A stretch of 14,608 bases of DNA, taken from NCBI GenBank assembly GCA_021844355.1, contig JAKBTP010000022.1, positions 1-14,608 of the forward strand. The letters run 5' to 3'. Shown piece after piece: positions 1 through 6,481 of the stretch. Numbering within the stretch: position 1 is the first letter of the stretch; every line of letters starts with the position of its first letter. The notes beneath the pieces are model-generated. The model had not been told where the DNA came from. It did no database searches and was given only the letters and a program-made list of their open reading frames with translations. Source of the DNA: a bacterium. GTDB lineage: Bacteria > Chloroflexota > Dormibacteria > Aeolococcales > Bog-877. The position numbers and the translations under genes were made by a program.

Positions 1-236
1 AGCGGGATGTAGAAGATGAAGAGGGCCGGGGAGGCCGGGGTCCTCCCCACCGCCACCTGCGGGGAGTAGAAGGGCGACAGGTACTGGTGGAACTGGTCGG
101 AGTGGAAGAAGACTATGGTCCAGAGGCTGTAGACCCCGAAGATGCTGAGCCAGGCAACTACGTTGGCCGGGTAGACCCACCACCGGTCCTGGCGCCGAAC
201 ATCGGCTGCCGCAGGTGAGGAGAGGCTGGCCGCCAT
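1..236 (-). CDS. SdhC-like succinate dehydrogenase membrane protein (N-terminal part)
   Basis: This is a partial gene: 78 codons are visible and it runs off the left edge of the window. The product starts with a short hydrophilic segment, then R-R-Q-D-R-W-W-V-Y-P leads into a hydrophobic helix (about residues 24-45), followed by a Tyr/Phe/His-rich stretch ending in YLSPFYSP. A second hydrophobic segment begins at about residue 70. From memory, this RxDRWW...YLSPFYSP pattern belongs to a family of uncharacterised membrane proteins encoded next to succinate dehydrogenase/fumarate reductase flavoprotein genes in Actinobacteria-like genomes, where they probably act as the cytochrome/anchor subunit. 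The ATG overlaps the malate dehydrogenase stop (TGATG), so the two genes are translationally coupled. A sdhA gene would be expected further left. The family call is by recognition; the SdhC role is inference. Confidence 0.6.
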   Translation of the reverse strand, partial: MAASLSSPAAADVRRQDRWWVYPANVVAWLSIFGVYSLWTIVFFHSDQFHQYLSPFYSPQVAVGRTPASPALFIFYIP

Positions 237-1159
237 CAGCCCAGCACCGCCGTCACTTCCCGGACGGCGGCCGCGGACCGCTCCAGCTCCTCTATCTCGG
301 ACGGGGTCAGGTCCACTTCGAGGATGTCCTGGACGCCCCCGGCTCCGAGTTTGACCGGCACCCCCATCACCACCCCGCTGAGGCCGTACTCCCCCTCCAG
401 GCGGATGGCGCAGGGCAGGACCAGCCCGCGGTCCCGAAGGATGGCGTCCACCATCTGCGCCACTGCGGCTGCTGGGGCGTAGAAGGCGGAACCGGTCTTG
501 AGCAGCTTCACCACCTCGGCACCCCCGTCCCGGGTCCGCTGCACGATCTCCTCCAGCCGTCCCGCGGGAATGAGCCGCCCCACCGGTACCCCGGCCACGC
601 TGGTCACCCCCCTGAGCGGCACCATGGTGTCTCCGTGCCCACCCAGCACGTAGGCCTCCACGCTGCGGACGGAGACGGCGAGCTCGGCGGCCAGGAAGGA
701 GCGGAAGCGCGCCGTGTCCAGCACCCCGGCCATCCCGATCACCCGGCGACGGTCCAGGCCGCTGACCCGGATGGCCAGCTCGGTCATGACGTCGAGCGGA
801 TTGGTGACCATCACCAGCACCGCCTCCGGGGAGTGCCGCACCACCTGTTCCACAACCGGTCCGACGATCTGAGCGTTGGCGCTGATCAGGTCATCGCGGC
901 TCATCCCCGGCTTGCGGGCCAGGCCGGAGGTGACCACCACCACGCGCGAACCCTCGGTGATCGCCATGTCGGTGGAGCCCACCACCGAACTGTCGTAGCC
1001 CACCACCGGGGCCGCCTCGCGAAGGTCGAGGGCCTTCCCCTCGGCCAGTCCCTCCACCACGTCCACTAGCGCGATGTCTACGAGATCCATCTCCGCCAGT
1101 CGCTGGGCCGTGGTGGCTCCCACGTTTCCCGCGCCGATCACCGAAACCTTCTGCCTCAT
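236..1159 (-). CDS. mdh: Malate dehydrogenase, NAD-dependent (LDH-like type)
   Basis: This is a full-length, 307-residue cytosolic enzyme that interconverts malate and oxaloacetate with NAD in the TCA cycle. The Rossmann glycine motif GAGNVGA is at residues 9-15, and D33 ends the second strand, as expected for NAD over NADP. The substrate loop is RKPGMSRDDL (82-91), with the arginines that separate malate from lactate dehydrogenases. TNPLDVM (119-125) is typical of malate dehydrogenases. D148 and R151 (GVLDTARF) and catalytic H175 in GGHGDTMVP complete the active site. I chose the ATG at 1159 because the mature-looking N-terminus MRQKVSVIGAG starts there and GGAGG lies 4 bases upstream. An in-frame GTG at 1189 would add ten Gly/Pro-rich residues with no support. 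The gene lies 79 bases downstream of the pyrophosphatase gene and overlaps the SdhC-like gene. Confidence 0.95.
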   Translation of the reverse strand: MRQKVSVIGAGNVGATTAQRLAEMDLVDIALVDVVEGLAEGKALDLREAAPVVGYDSSVVGSTDMAITEGSRVVVVTSGLARKPGMSRDDLISANAQIVGPVVEQVVRHSPEAVLVMVTNPLDVMTELAIRVSGLDRRRVIGMAGVLDTARFRSFLAAELAVSVRSVEAYVLGGHGDTMVPLRGVTSVAGVPVGRLIPAGRLEEIVQRTRDGGAEVVKLLKTGSAFYAPAAAVAQMVDAILRDRGLVLPCAIRLEGEYGLSGVVMGVPVKLGAGGVQDILEVDLTPSEIEELERSAAAVREVTAVLG

Positions 1160-1162
1160 CGG

Positions 1163-1168
1163 ACCTCC
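1163..1168 (-). promoter_or_regulatory. Ribosome binding site of mdh
   Basis: GGAGGT on the minus strand lies 3-4 bases before the ATG at 1159. It favours that start over the upstream in-frame GTG at 1189. The spacing is slightly short. Confidence 0.6.
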
Positions 1169-1238
1169 ACTGCCCGGGCATGGGCCCACCCCAATGCGGA
1201 AACCGACTCCATTCTAGGCAGTCAGCCCTGGGCCTACT

Positions 1239-1736
1239 TCAGCCCGCCGACTCCCCCAGCCGTCGCCGGCAGTCCAGGATCGCCGCCCAGGCCGCCTCTC
1301 GTCCCTCCCAGCCCCCGACGGACACCTCCTTGGAGTCCTCGAGACGCTTGTAGGTCTCGAAGAAGATCTCGATCTCCCGCAGCCAGTGGGGAGCCAGGTC
1401 GCCCAGCTCGCCGATCTCGTCGAAACGGGGGTCCGAGGCCGCGACGCAGAGCACCTTCACGTCCTTTCCGTTCTCGTCTGCCATGTGCAGGAGCCCGATG
1501 GGCCTGGCCGGGACCGAGCAGCCCGGGAACGTCCCCTCCTCGACCACCACCAGCGCGTCCAGGGGGTCGCCGTCCTCCGCCAGCGTGTCGGGGATGTACC
1601 CATAGTCGGTGGGATAGTGGACCGAGGAGTGCAGCACCCGGTCCAGGCGTATCCGATGAGTGGCGTGGTCCATCTCGTACTTGTTGCGGCTCCCCCGGGG
1701 GATCTCCACCACCACCTCGAGCGCCTCTCCGTCCAT
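1239..1736 (-). CDS. ppa: Inorganic pyrophosphatase, family I (soluble)
   Basis: This 165-residue cytosolic enzyme hydrolyses pyrophosphate to two phosphates with Mg2+, pulling forward biosynthetic reactions that release pyrophosphate, including nucleotide-sugar formation. The length is normal for bacterial family I enzymes. Visible active-site elements are VVEIPRGSRNKYE (9-21), YGYIPDTLAEDGDPLD (45-60) with the signature aspartates D55, D57 and D60, D87 and D92 in the ADENGKDVKVL segment, and FFETYK (125-130). The start is certain: an AGGAGG sits 5 bases before the ATG, inside the region of the upstream deacetylase stop. The gene follows the deacetylase after 9 bases and is probably co-transcribed with it and with GT39. 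Nothing is missing or unusual. Confidence 0.97.
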   Translation of the reverse strand: MDGEALEVVVEIPRGSRNKYEMDHATHRIRLDRVLHSSVHYPTDYGYIPDTLAEDGDPLDALVVVEEGTFPGCSVPARPIGLLHMADENGKDVKVLCVAASDPRFDEIGELGDLAPHWLREIEIFFETYKRLEDSKEVSVGGWEGREAAWAAILDCRRRLGESAG

Positions 1737-1741
1737 CTTCG

Positions 1742-1747
1742 CCTCCT
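1742..1747 (-). promoter_or_regulatory. Ribosome binding site of ppa, overlapping the upstream stop codon
   Basis: AGGAGG on the minus strand is a consensus Shine-Dalgarno sequence that shares bases with the TAG stop of the deacetylase gene. It fixes the ppa start at 1736 and suggests translational coupling between the two genes. Confidence 0.75.
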
Positions 1748-3059
1748 ATGACAGCCAGGGGCCGAGAGCCGCCCCAGCCTCGTTGGGGTTCATCCGGACC
1801 CGGGGCATCTGCCAGATCTCACCGGTGGCCTGGGCGGCGGAGTCCACCCGAGCATCGACCGCTCCGCCGACGTAGCCGAGCTGGGCGAGCTCCTGGAACA
1901 GGGTGGTCTCGGCCGGCCCGCTCTGGGTGGCGCTGGCAAATGGCCACGGCCCGCTGTAGGCGATGAATTGGACCGGCACTCCGGTCTGGGCCGCGATGGC
2001 GGCCCCGGTCTGCCCGGCCAGCTTCTGGACCTCAGAGCTGGGAAGGCCCCAGAGGGGGGTGTTGTCGAAGAGGGTGTGGTCCTCGATCCAGAACCCGGTG
2101 TGGGCCAGCTGGTCGATCTGGGTCCAGGTCAGATAGTGCTGGGGATTGGTGCCCGCCAGGGTGGTCACGTACCTGCCGACCAACCCGCTGGGGACGAAGA
2201 AGGTGGCGGTGTAGCCGTAGGATCGAAGAACCGGGACGGCGTTCTGGAGGGGGCTCTCACGGCCGTCGTCGAAGGTGATGGCTACCGGCTTGGGCGGAAG
2301 GGGCAGCCCATACAGGAGGAAGTCCGCCAGCCGGGTCAGCGAGATGGCGTGAGCGCCGGCTCCGGAGAGGTAGGCCATCTGGGCTGCGAACTGCGACGGT
2401 GTGACGGTGAGCCCGTACTCCAGGTCATAAGCGTAGGTGCTGTTCCACTGGGCAGGATTCGGAAAAGGGGCCACGACGTGGTACATGAGGATGGGGACAG
2501 AGGCGCTCTCTGCGGGTGGCGACGGCGGGACTATGACCGGCGCGTCGATCGAGCTCGGCCCCTCCCCCACCACCAGTGGCGGCCCTGAGGCTCGGGGTAC
2601 CAGCATCAGAGCCAGCTTGGAGTAGTCGGCGGCCACCCCCGCCGGCAGGACCTGTGCCGGTGAGCTGAACTCTACCTGGACGGGGACGGCGTAGGCACCC
2701 GTCACCTGCACCGCGGGGTCCTCCCTGTCTACCCAGGTGGAGGCGGGAGTTGGCGCTCCTATCTGGTAGCCGGTCACCGCCGCCGACCCCTGGAACTTGG
2801 CCGTGAGAAAGGCGGACCGGGCCACCTCGGATGGCCACATCGCCTGTGCAGGCGGCGCCAGCTCGCTCCACTGAGCCCGGTAGTCGCCGGCCACCATCTG
2901 GCTCATGAAGGTGTTTGCCGCCGACTCCACCAGCTGGGTGACGGACGGCGGGGAGGGGGACCGAGTGGGCCTCGGCCTGGTGGCGGCGAGCTGCCCGCAT
3001 CCAGCCACCAGCGCGATCATCGCGAGGCCAACCGCCGGAGGACCCAGCCACAGCCGCAC
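1746..3059 (-). CDS. Lipoprotein with NodB-type polysaccharide deacetylase domain
   Basis: This 437-residue protein is predicted to be exported and lipid-anchored. A hydrophobic signal ends in the lipobox LVAGC (C21), followed by a Pro/Ser/Arg-rich linker. Residues about 40-165 (SVTQLVESAANTFMSQMVAGDY...) look like an NTF2/MecA-N-type accessory domain; this is a fold guess from pattern only. The NodB (CE4) domain begins with VPILMYHVV (188-196) and holds motif 1, TFDDG (262-266, catalytic D264 and metal D265). Motif 2 is D-H-T-L-F-D (327-332): H328 is kept, but the usual second metal histidine is D332. Motif 3 is F-I-A-Y-S-G-P-W (365-372), a variant of FxYPxG. Activity would be removal of N-acetyl groups from a surface glycan or peptidoglycan; the substrate is unknown and the altered motif leaves activity open. 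The start is a GTG, 9 bases after the GT39 stop, with only a G-run as ribosome binding site. Confidence 0.85.
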   Translation of the reverse strand: MRLWLGPPAVGLAMIALVAGCGQLAATRPRPTRSPSPPSVTQLVESAANTFMSQMVAGDYRAQWSELAPPAQAMWPSEVARSAFLTAKFQGSAAVTGYQIGAPTPASTWVDREDPAVQVTGAYAVPVQVEFSSPAQVLPAGVAADYSKLALMLVPRASGPPLVVGEGPSSIDAPVIVPPSPPAESASVPILMYHVVAPFPNPAQWNSTYAYDLEYGLTVTPSQFAAQMAYLSGAGAHAISLTRLADFLLYGLPLPPKPVAITFDDGRESPLQNAVPVLRSYGYTATFFVPSGLVGRYVTTLAGTNPQHYLTWTQIDQLAHTGFWIEDHTLFDNTPLWGLPSSEVQKLAGQTGAAIAAQTGVPVQFIAYSGPWPFASATQSGPAETTLFQELAQLGYVGGAVDARVDSAAQATGEIWQMPRVRMNPNEAGAALGPWLS

Positions 3060-3068
3060 CCCCCGATC

Positions 3069-4646
3069 TTAGCCAGCGGACGTCGAGGACGTCGTCCGCG
3101 AGGCCCGCGTGACACCCACCTGCTGAAGGTCTGAGTTGAGCAGCCAGAGGGAGCCGTCCGAGGAGGTCTCCACCTTGGTGTACAGGCGGCTGAGGATCGG
3201 CTGCAGGGGACCGTAGCCGTTGAGGGCGTCGTTGGTCACCAAGATCAGCTCGGGCCGCTCCTTGAGTGTCCGCTGGATCAAGCCTGACTGACCGAGCCAC
3301 TCGTAGTCCTTGTAGATGGGCGGTGCCGGCATCACCGAGCGCACCGGGACCAACAGATAGGCCCAGCTGTCCGCCGACCAGACTACGGCCCGAGCACCGG
3401 TCAGCCCGTGGGCCCGGATCCATCTTCCGGCCTCGGCCTCGGCGCGCACGCGGTAGTCGTAGAAGTCCTGGTAGCTGGCCTTGGAGACCACGCCAGTAGC
3501 CCGTCCCACGAACATCGGGTAGTAGAGGACGGTGCGCCCGGCCGTGTAGAAGTCGTCGATCGGCAGGTAGGTGACCATCAGCTGGCCCCAGAGAGCGGCG
3601 CTGAGGAGCACGCCGGCCACGAGTGGCGTCAGCGACAGACGCAGCGCTCGGATCGAGGGCCGAGGCAGCCTGCCGACCACCAGCGCCAGCGGCACCGCGG
3701 CCGGCAGGAGATGGAACGGGTAGGGCCGGTTGGGAAGGACGTACGTCAAGAGGTCCACCCCCAGCCAGGTCCAGATGAGGAGCGAGCGCGGATCTCTCTT
3801 CCGGGCCACCACCACCCCCACGACCAGCAGGAGTCCTGCGCCTGCCCGGGGAAGCAGTGTGGAGACGTTGAGGGGCAGGGTGCGCGAGGTATACCCCTCA
3901 AAGGAGGTCACCAGGAAGTAGTAGACGTGGCTGGGCCCGGCCCAGAACAGGTAGGGAGCTATCCCCGCGAGGGTGATCACCGCTGCGGCGGCCAGGACCC
4001 TCAGGGCCCCGCGAACGGCTCCAGCCCGGGGCCTGAGCGCAAGCAGGAACACCATGGCCAGGAGCGGTCCGGCTGCCGTCTGCTGGATGAGGCAGGCAAG
4101 ACCGAACGCCACCCCCGCCGCCAGCTCCAGCGCCGCCCGCCACCGGCCGCGCTCCGAGAGGGATCGGAGCACAAGGAGCATGCCTGCCGCCTCCGGGAAG
4201 ATGAGGAAGTTCTCCGGCAGGGCCAGCTCTGCGCCCAGAAGGGGCAGGCCGAGCAGCAGCGTGGCTACCACCATCGTCCTGCCCATCCCCCTTCCCCCCC
4301 ACTCCCGGCGGACCATCTGCCAGATCACCGCCAGCGTCAGCCCTCCCGCCAGGGTGGAGAGGAGGTGCAGCCCGAGTTCACTTGGCCCGAACCAGCTGAG
4401 GGCCAGGTCGTAGATCCAGAACAGGAGCGGGGGCTTGTTGTTCCAGACGGTGAGGTAGAGGACCCGACCATGGGCCGCGAGGTGGGCGGTGTTGGCATAG
4501 CCCGCCTCGTCGGTGTACCAGTGGGGCTCAAACCAGGATGGAAGCCGCAGAAGCAGGAACAGTGCCAGGGCCGCCAGCAACCAGCGCCGCTGGGTGACCT
4601 CGCTCCCGGCTCGGAGCATGCCGAAGCGGCGTGCGATGTTGCTCAA
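3069..4646 (-). CDS. GT39-family (PMT/ArnT-like) integral membrane glycosyltransferase
   Basis: This is a multi-pass membrane protein of about 525 residues, probably transferring a sugar from a polyprenyl-phosphate donor on the outer face of the membrane. The first helix (about residues 22-36) is followed by the family's catalytic-loop pattern WYTDEAGY, with D46-E47 as the likely catalytic acidic pair, and then WNNKPPL (68-74), typical of PMT_2/ArnT-like enzymes. About ten further hydrophobic segments follow, then a soluble C-terminal domain of about 150 residues. I chose the TTG at 4646 because GGAGG precedes it by 4 bases. The in-frame ATG at 4724 would add 26 residues (MAITHDGKIGRTARG...) with no ribosome site and no membrane character; ATG at 4619 is also possible. 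The gene is divergent from the sugar epimerase and heads the run to the deacetylase and ppa. Acceptor and sugar cannot be told from sequence. Confidence 0.85.
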   Translation of the reverse strand: MSNIARRFGMLRAGSEVTQRRWLLAALALFLLLRLPSWFEPHWYTDEAGYANTAHLAAHGRVLYLTVWNNKPPLLFWIYDLALSWFGPSELGLHLLSTLAGGLTLAVIWQMVRREWGGRGMGRTMVVATLLLGLPLLGAELALPENFLIFPEAAGMLLVLRSLSERGRWRAALELAAGVAFGLACLIQQTAAGPLLAMVFLLALRPRAGAVRGALRVLAAAAVITLAGIAPYLFWAGPSHVYYFLVTSFEGYTSRTLPLNVSTLLPRAGAGLLLVVGVVVARKRDPRSLLIWTWLGVDLLTYVLPNRPYPFHLLPAAVPLALVVGRLPRPSIRALRLSLTPLVAGVLLSAALWGQLMVTYLPIDDFYTAGRTVLYYPMFVGRATGVVSKASYQDFYDYRVRAEAEAGRWIRAHGLTGARAVVWSADSWAYLLVPVRSVMPAPPIYKDYEWLGQSGLIQRTLKERPELILVTNDALNGYGPLQPILSRLYTKVETSSDGSLWLLNSDLQQVGVTRASRTTSSTSAG

Positions 4647-4650
4647 GTGT

Positions 4651-4655
4651 CCTCC
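4651..4655 (-). promoter_or_regulatory. Candidate ribosome binding site for the GT39 gene
   Basis: GGAGG on the minus strand sits 4 bases before a TTG at 4646. It is the only good Shine-Dalgarno match near any candidate start of this gene and decides the proposed start. Confidence 0.45.
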
Positions 4656-4765
4656 GCCTGCGATCTTGCCGTAGTTGGCGCCCCTGGCCGTCCGGCCGAT
4701 TTTCCCATCATGGGTGATCGCCATGACCCGGGGGAGGGGCGGACACCCTCGGTTACCATGACCCG

Positions 4766-5707
4766 GTGACCCCTTCCAAGTCGGCTCCTAGGGTGGTGGT
4801 GACCGGAGGAGCCGGTTTCATCGGGACCCACACCGTGGCGCTGCTGCTCGCGGAGGGGGCTCGCGTACTGGTCATCGACGACCTGCGCCACGCCTGCGGA
4901 GCTGAGATTCCCCCGGAGGCGGACAGGGTGGAGGCCGAGCTCTCCACCCCGGCGGCCCTCGAGTCCCTGGCCCGCTTCCAGCCCACCGCCGTCCTCCATC
5001 TGGCGGCCCAGGGCGGGGTGAGCCGGTCGCTGCGCGATCCGGCGGCGGACGCCCTCAACAACGTCGTGGCCACGCTCGCCCTCCTGCGAGCGGTGGTGGA
5101 TGCCGGACGGCCACGGTTCGTATTCGCCTCCTCGGGGGGCGCCATATACGGGCGTGCCCGACGACTTCCCACCAGCGAGACCGCTCCGGCGCGCCCCTTG
5201 GCCCCCTATGGCGCTGCCAAGCTGGCCGGCGAGGGATACCTCGGGATGTTCCAGCGGACCTTCAAGCTCTCGTACGCCGCCCTGCGCTACGGCAACGTCT
5301 ACGGGCCACATCAGGACGGGACCGGGGAGGCGGGCATGGTGGCGATCAGCTGCCGCCGTCTCCTGACCGGCGAGCCCCCACGGGTGACCGGCACCGGGGA
5401 GCAGACCCGCGACTTCGTGTACGTGGGGGATGTGGCCCGCGCCAACCTGCTTGCCCTGGGCTCCACCACCCAGGGTCCGATCAACATCGGCACCGGTAGA
5501 CCCACCTCGATCATCGAGGTCGCCAGGACGCTCACAGCGCTGGCGGGGCTCCCGGCCGAGCCCGAGTTCGTGCCGGCGAGGCCGGGCGAGGTCCCCGCCA
5601 GCTACCTGGACCCGGCGCGAGCCCGGGCGACCCTGGGCTGGACTCCGCGCGTCCCCCTCGAGGAGGGGCTCAAGCTCACCTTGGAGAGCTTCCGGAGGGC
5701 GGCGTAG
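4766..5707 (+). CDS. NAD-dependent sugar epimerase/dehydratase, GalE-like (extended SDR)
   Basis: This is a 313-residue cytosolic extended short-chain dehydrogenase acting on a nucleotide sugar. TGGAGFIG (13-20) gives the GxxGxxG NAD site, D38-D39 closes the second strand as in NAD-binding members, HLAAQGGV (78-85) is the conserved strand-4 region, S122/S123 in FASSGGAIYG supply the catalytic serine, and Y148-x3-K152 (PYGAAK) is the catalytic pair. RYGNVYGP and TRDFVYVGDVA are typical of UDP-glucose 4-epimerase-like proteins. The size matches UDP-glucose/UDP-N-acetylglucosamine epimerases, but dTDP-glucose dehydratase relatives cannot be excluded. The start is a GTG without a clear ribosome site; it overlaps the stop of a 3-codon ORF (4758-4769). 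The gene stands alone on the plus strand, divergent from GT39 and running into the 3' end of the GT2 gene. It probably supplies the sugar used by these enzymes. Confidence 0.88.
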   Translation: MTPSKSAPRVVVTGGAGFIGTHTVALLLAEGARVLVIDDLRHACGAEIPPEADRVEAELSTPAALESLARFQPTAVLHLAAQGGVSRSLRDPAADALNNVVATLALLRAVVDAGRPRFVFASSGGAIYGRARRLPTSETAPARPLAPYGAAKLAGEGYLGMFQRTFKLSYAALRYGNVYGPHQDGTGEAGMVAISCRRLLTGEPPRVTGTGEQTRDFVYVGDVARANLLALGSTTQGPINIGTGRPTSIIEVARTLTALAGLPAEPEFVPARPGEVPASYLDPARARATLGWTPRVPLEEGLKLTLESFRRAA

Positions 5708-6470
5708 GCGGTGGTGCCCAGCTCCGGGCCAACCGCCAGCGCAGCTTGACCAGTTCCCGGATCGCCCTCAGGATGGGCACCAGCCGCCCTCCGGACCTTA
5801 CCCCCGCGATCCGCGGGTGGTGGGTGAGCCCCACCTGGGTCACCCGCAGCCCCGCCCGCCTGGTCTTGAAGTAGATCTCGGTGTTCAGCAACGCCGAGCG
5901 GGCCAGGATCGGATGGGCAGCCACCAGGACCTCGCGCCGCATCAGCTTGAAGCCGCAATCCACATCGCGATAGCGCACTCCGTAGAGGACCCGGACGAAG
6001 ACGTTGAAGGTCCGGCTCACCACCGAGCGGTGCCAGGGGTCGGCGCGCCGCATCCGGAATCCGGCCACCAGATCGGCGTCCCCGGCCCTGGCGGCCAACC
6101 GGGAGAGGTCGGCAGGGTCAAACTGGCCGTCTCCGTCCATGAAGGCCACCCAGTCGCCACGTGCCGCCCGCAGGCCGTCAGCTACCGTCACCCCGTACCC
6201 GGACTTGCGGTCGTGGCTCACGACGCGCAGCCGGTCGGCGCTGGCCCCCATGGCCCGGCGGGCCTCGTCGACGGTCCTGTCGGTGCTCCCGTCGTCCACC
6301 AGCACCACCTCGAAGTTTTCAGCCACCTCTCGCAGCGCCGCGAGCGCACCACCCACCACCCGGGGCATGTTGGGCTCCTCGTTGTGGGCGGGGATGACCA
6401 GGCTCAAGAGCCCGCTCAGGTGGGCCGGGCGCCCTGGGTCCGGAGGGGGCGGTCCTCCTGGGTCCCTCAC
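5676..6470 (-). CDS. Family 2 glycosyltransferase, polyprenyl-phosphate sugar synthase type (DPM1-like)
   Basis: This 264-residue GT-A enzyme is predicted to be cytosolic or peripheral on the membrane; it has no clear membrane helix. LSLVIPAHNEE (22-32) is the classic GT2 N-terminus, LVDDGSTD (57-64) binds the nucleotide, and FMDGDGQFDP (110-119) holds the DxD metal site (D112, D114). CGFKLMRREV and THHPRIAGVRSGG are usual in the dolichyl/undecaprenyl-phosphate sugar synthase branch. It probably moves a hexose from a nucleotide sugar onto polyprenyl phosphate, the kind of donor GT39 enzymes use. The GTG start begins 11 bases after the nuoN stop, with a GGGG run just before it, so it is probably read with the nuo operon. 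The Pro/Ser-rich C-terminal tail is encoded where the gene overlaps the epimerase gene by 32 bases on the opposite strand. Confidence 0.88.
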   Translation of the reverse strand: MRDPGGPPPPDPGRPAHLSGLLSLVIPAHNEEPNMPRVVGGALAALREVAENFEVVLVDDGSTDRTVDEARRAMGASADRLRVVSHDRKSGYGVTVADGLRAARGDWVAFMDGDGQFDPADLSRLAARAGDADLVAGFRMRRADPWHRSVVSRTFNVFVRVLYGVRYRDVDCGFKLMRREVLVAAHPILARSALLNTEIYFKTRRAGLRVTQVGLTHHPRIAGVRSGGRLVPILRAIRELVKLRWRLARSWAPPPTPPSGSSPR

Positions 6471-6481
6471 TTCCCCGCCAC

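Noticed and set aside
1171..1180. Perfect 10-base palindrome TGCCCGGGCA before mdh
   Set aside because: It is short and GC-only, without a T-run for termination. Such palindromes are common at this base composition.
1211..1216. TAGAAT on the minus strand as a -10 box for mdh in the 79-base gap
   Set aside because: No convincing -35 hexamer at 16-18 bases is present, and single hexamers are expected by chance.
2425..3423. Open frame of 332 codons on the minus strand across the GT39/deacetylase junction
   Set aside because: It is a shifted frame over two well-supported genes and has no recognisable domain.
3408..4769. Open frame of 453 codons on the plus strand opposite GT39
   Set aside because: It is antisense to a clear membrane protein. 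The translation is Gln/Glu/His/Pro-rich with no domain pattern, and it would also run into the epimerase start.
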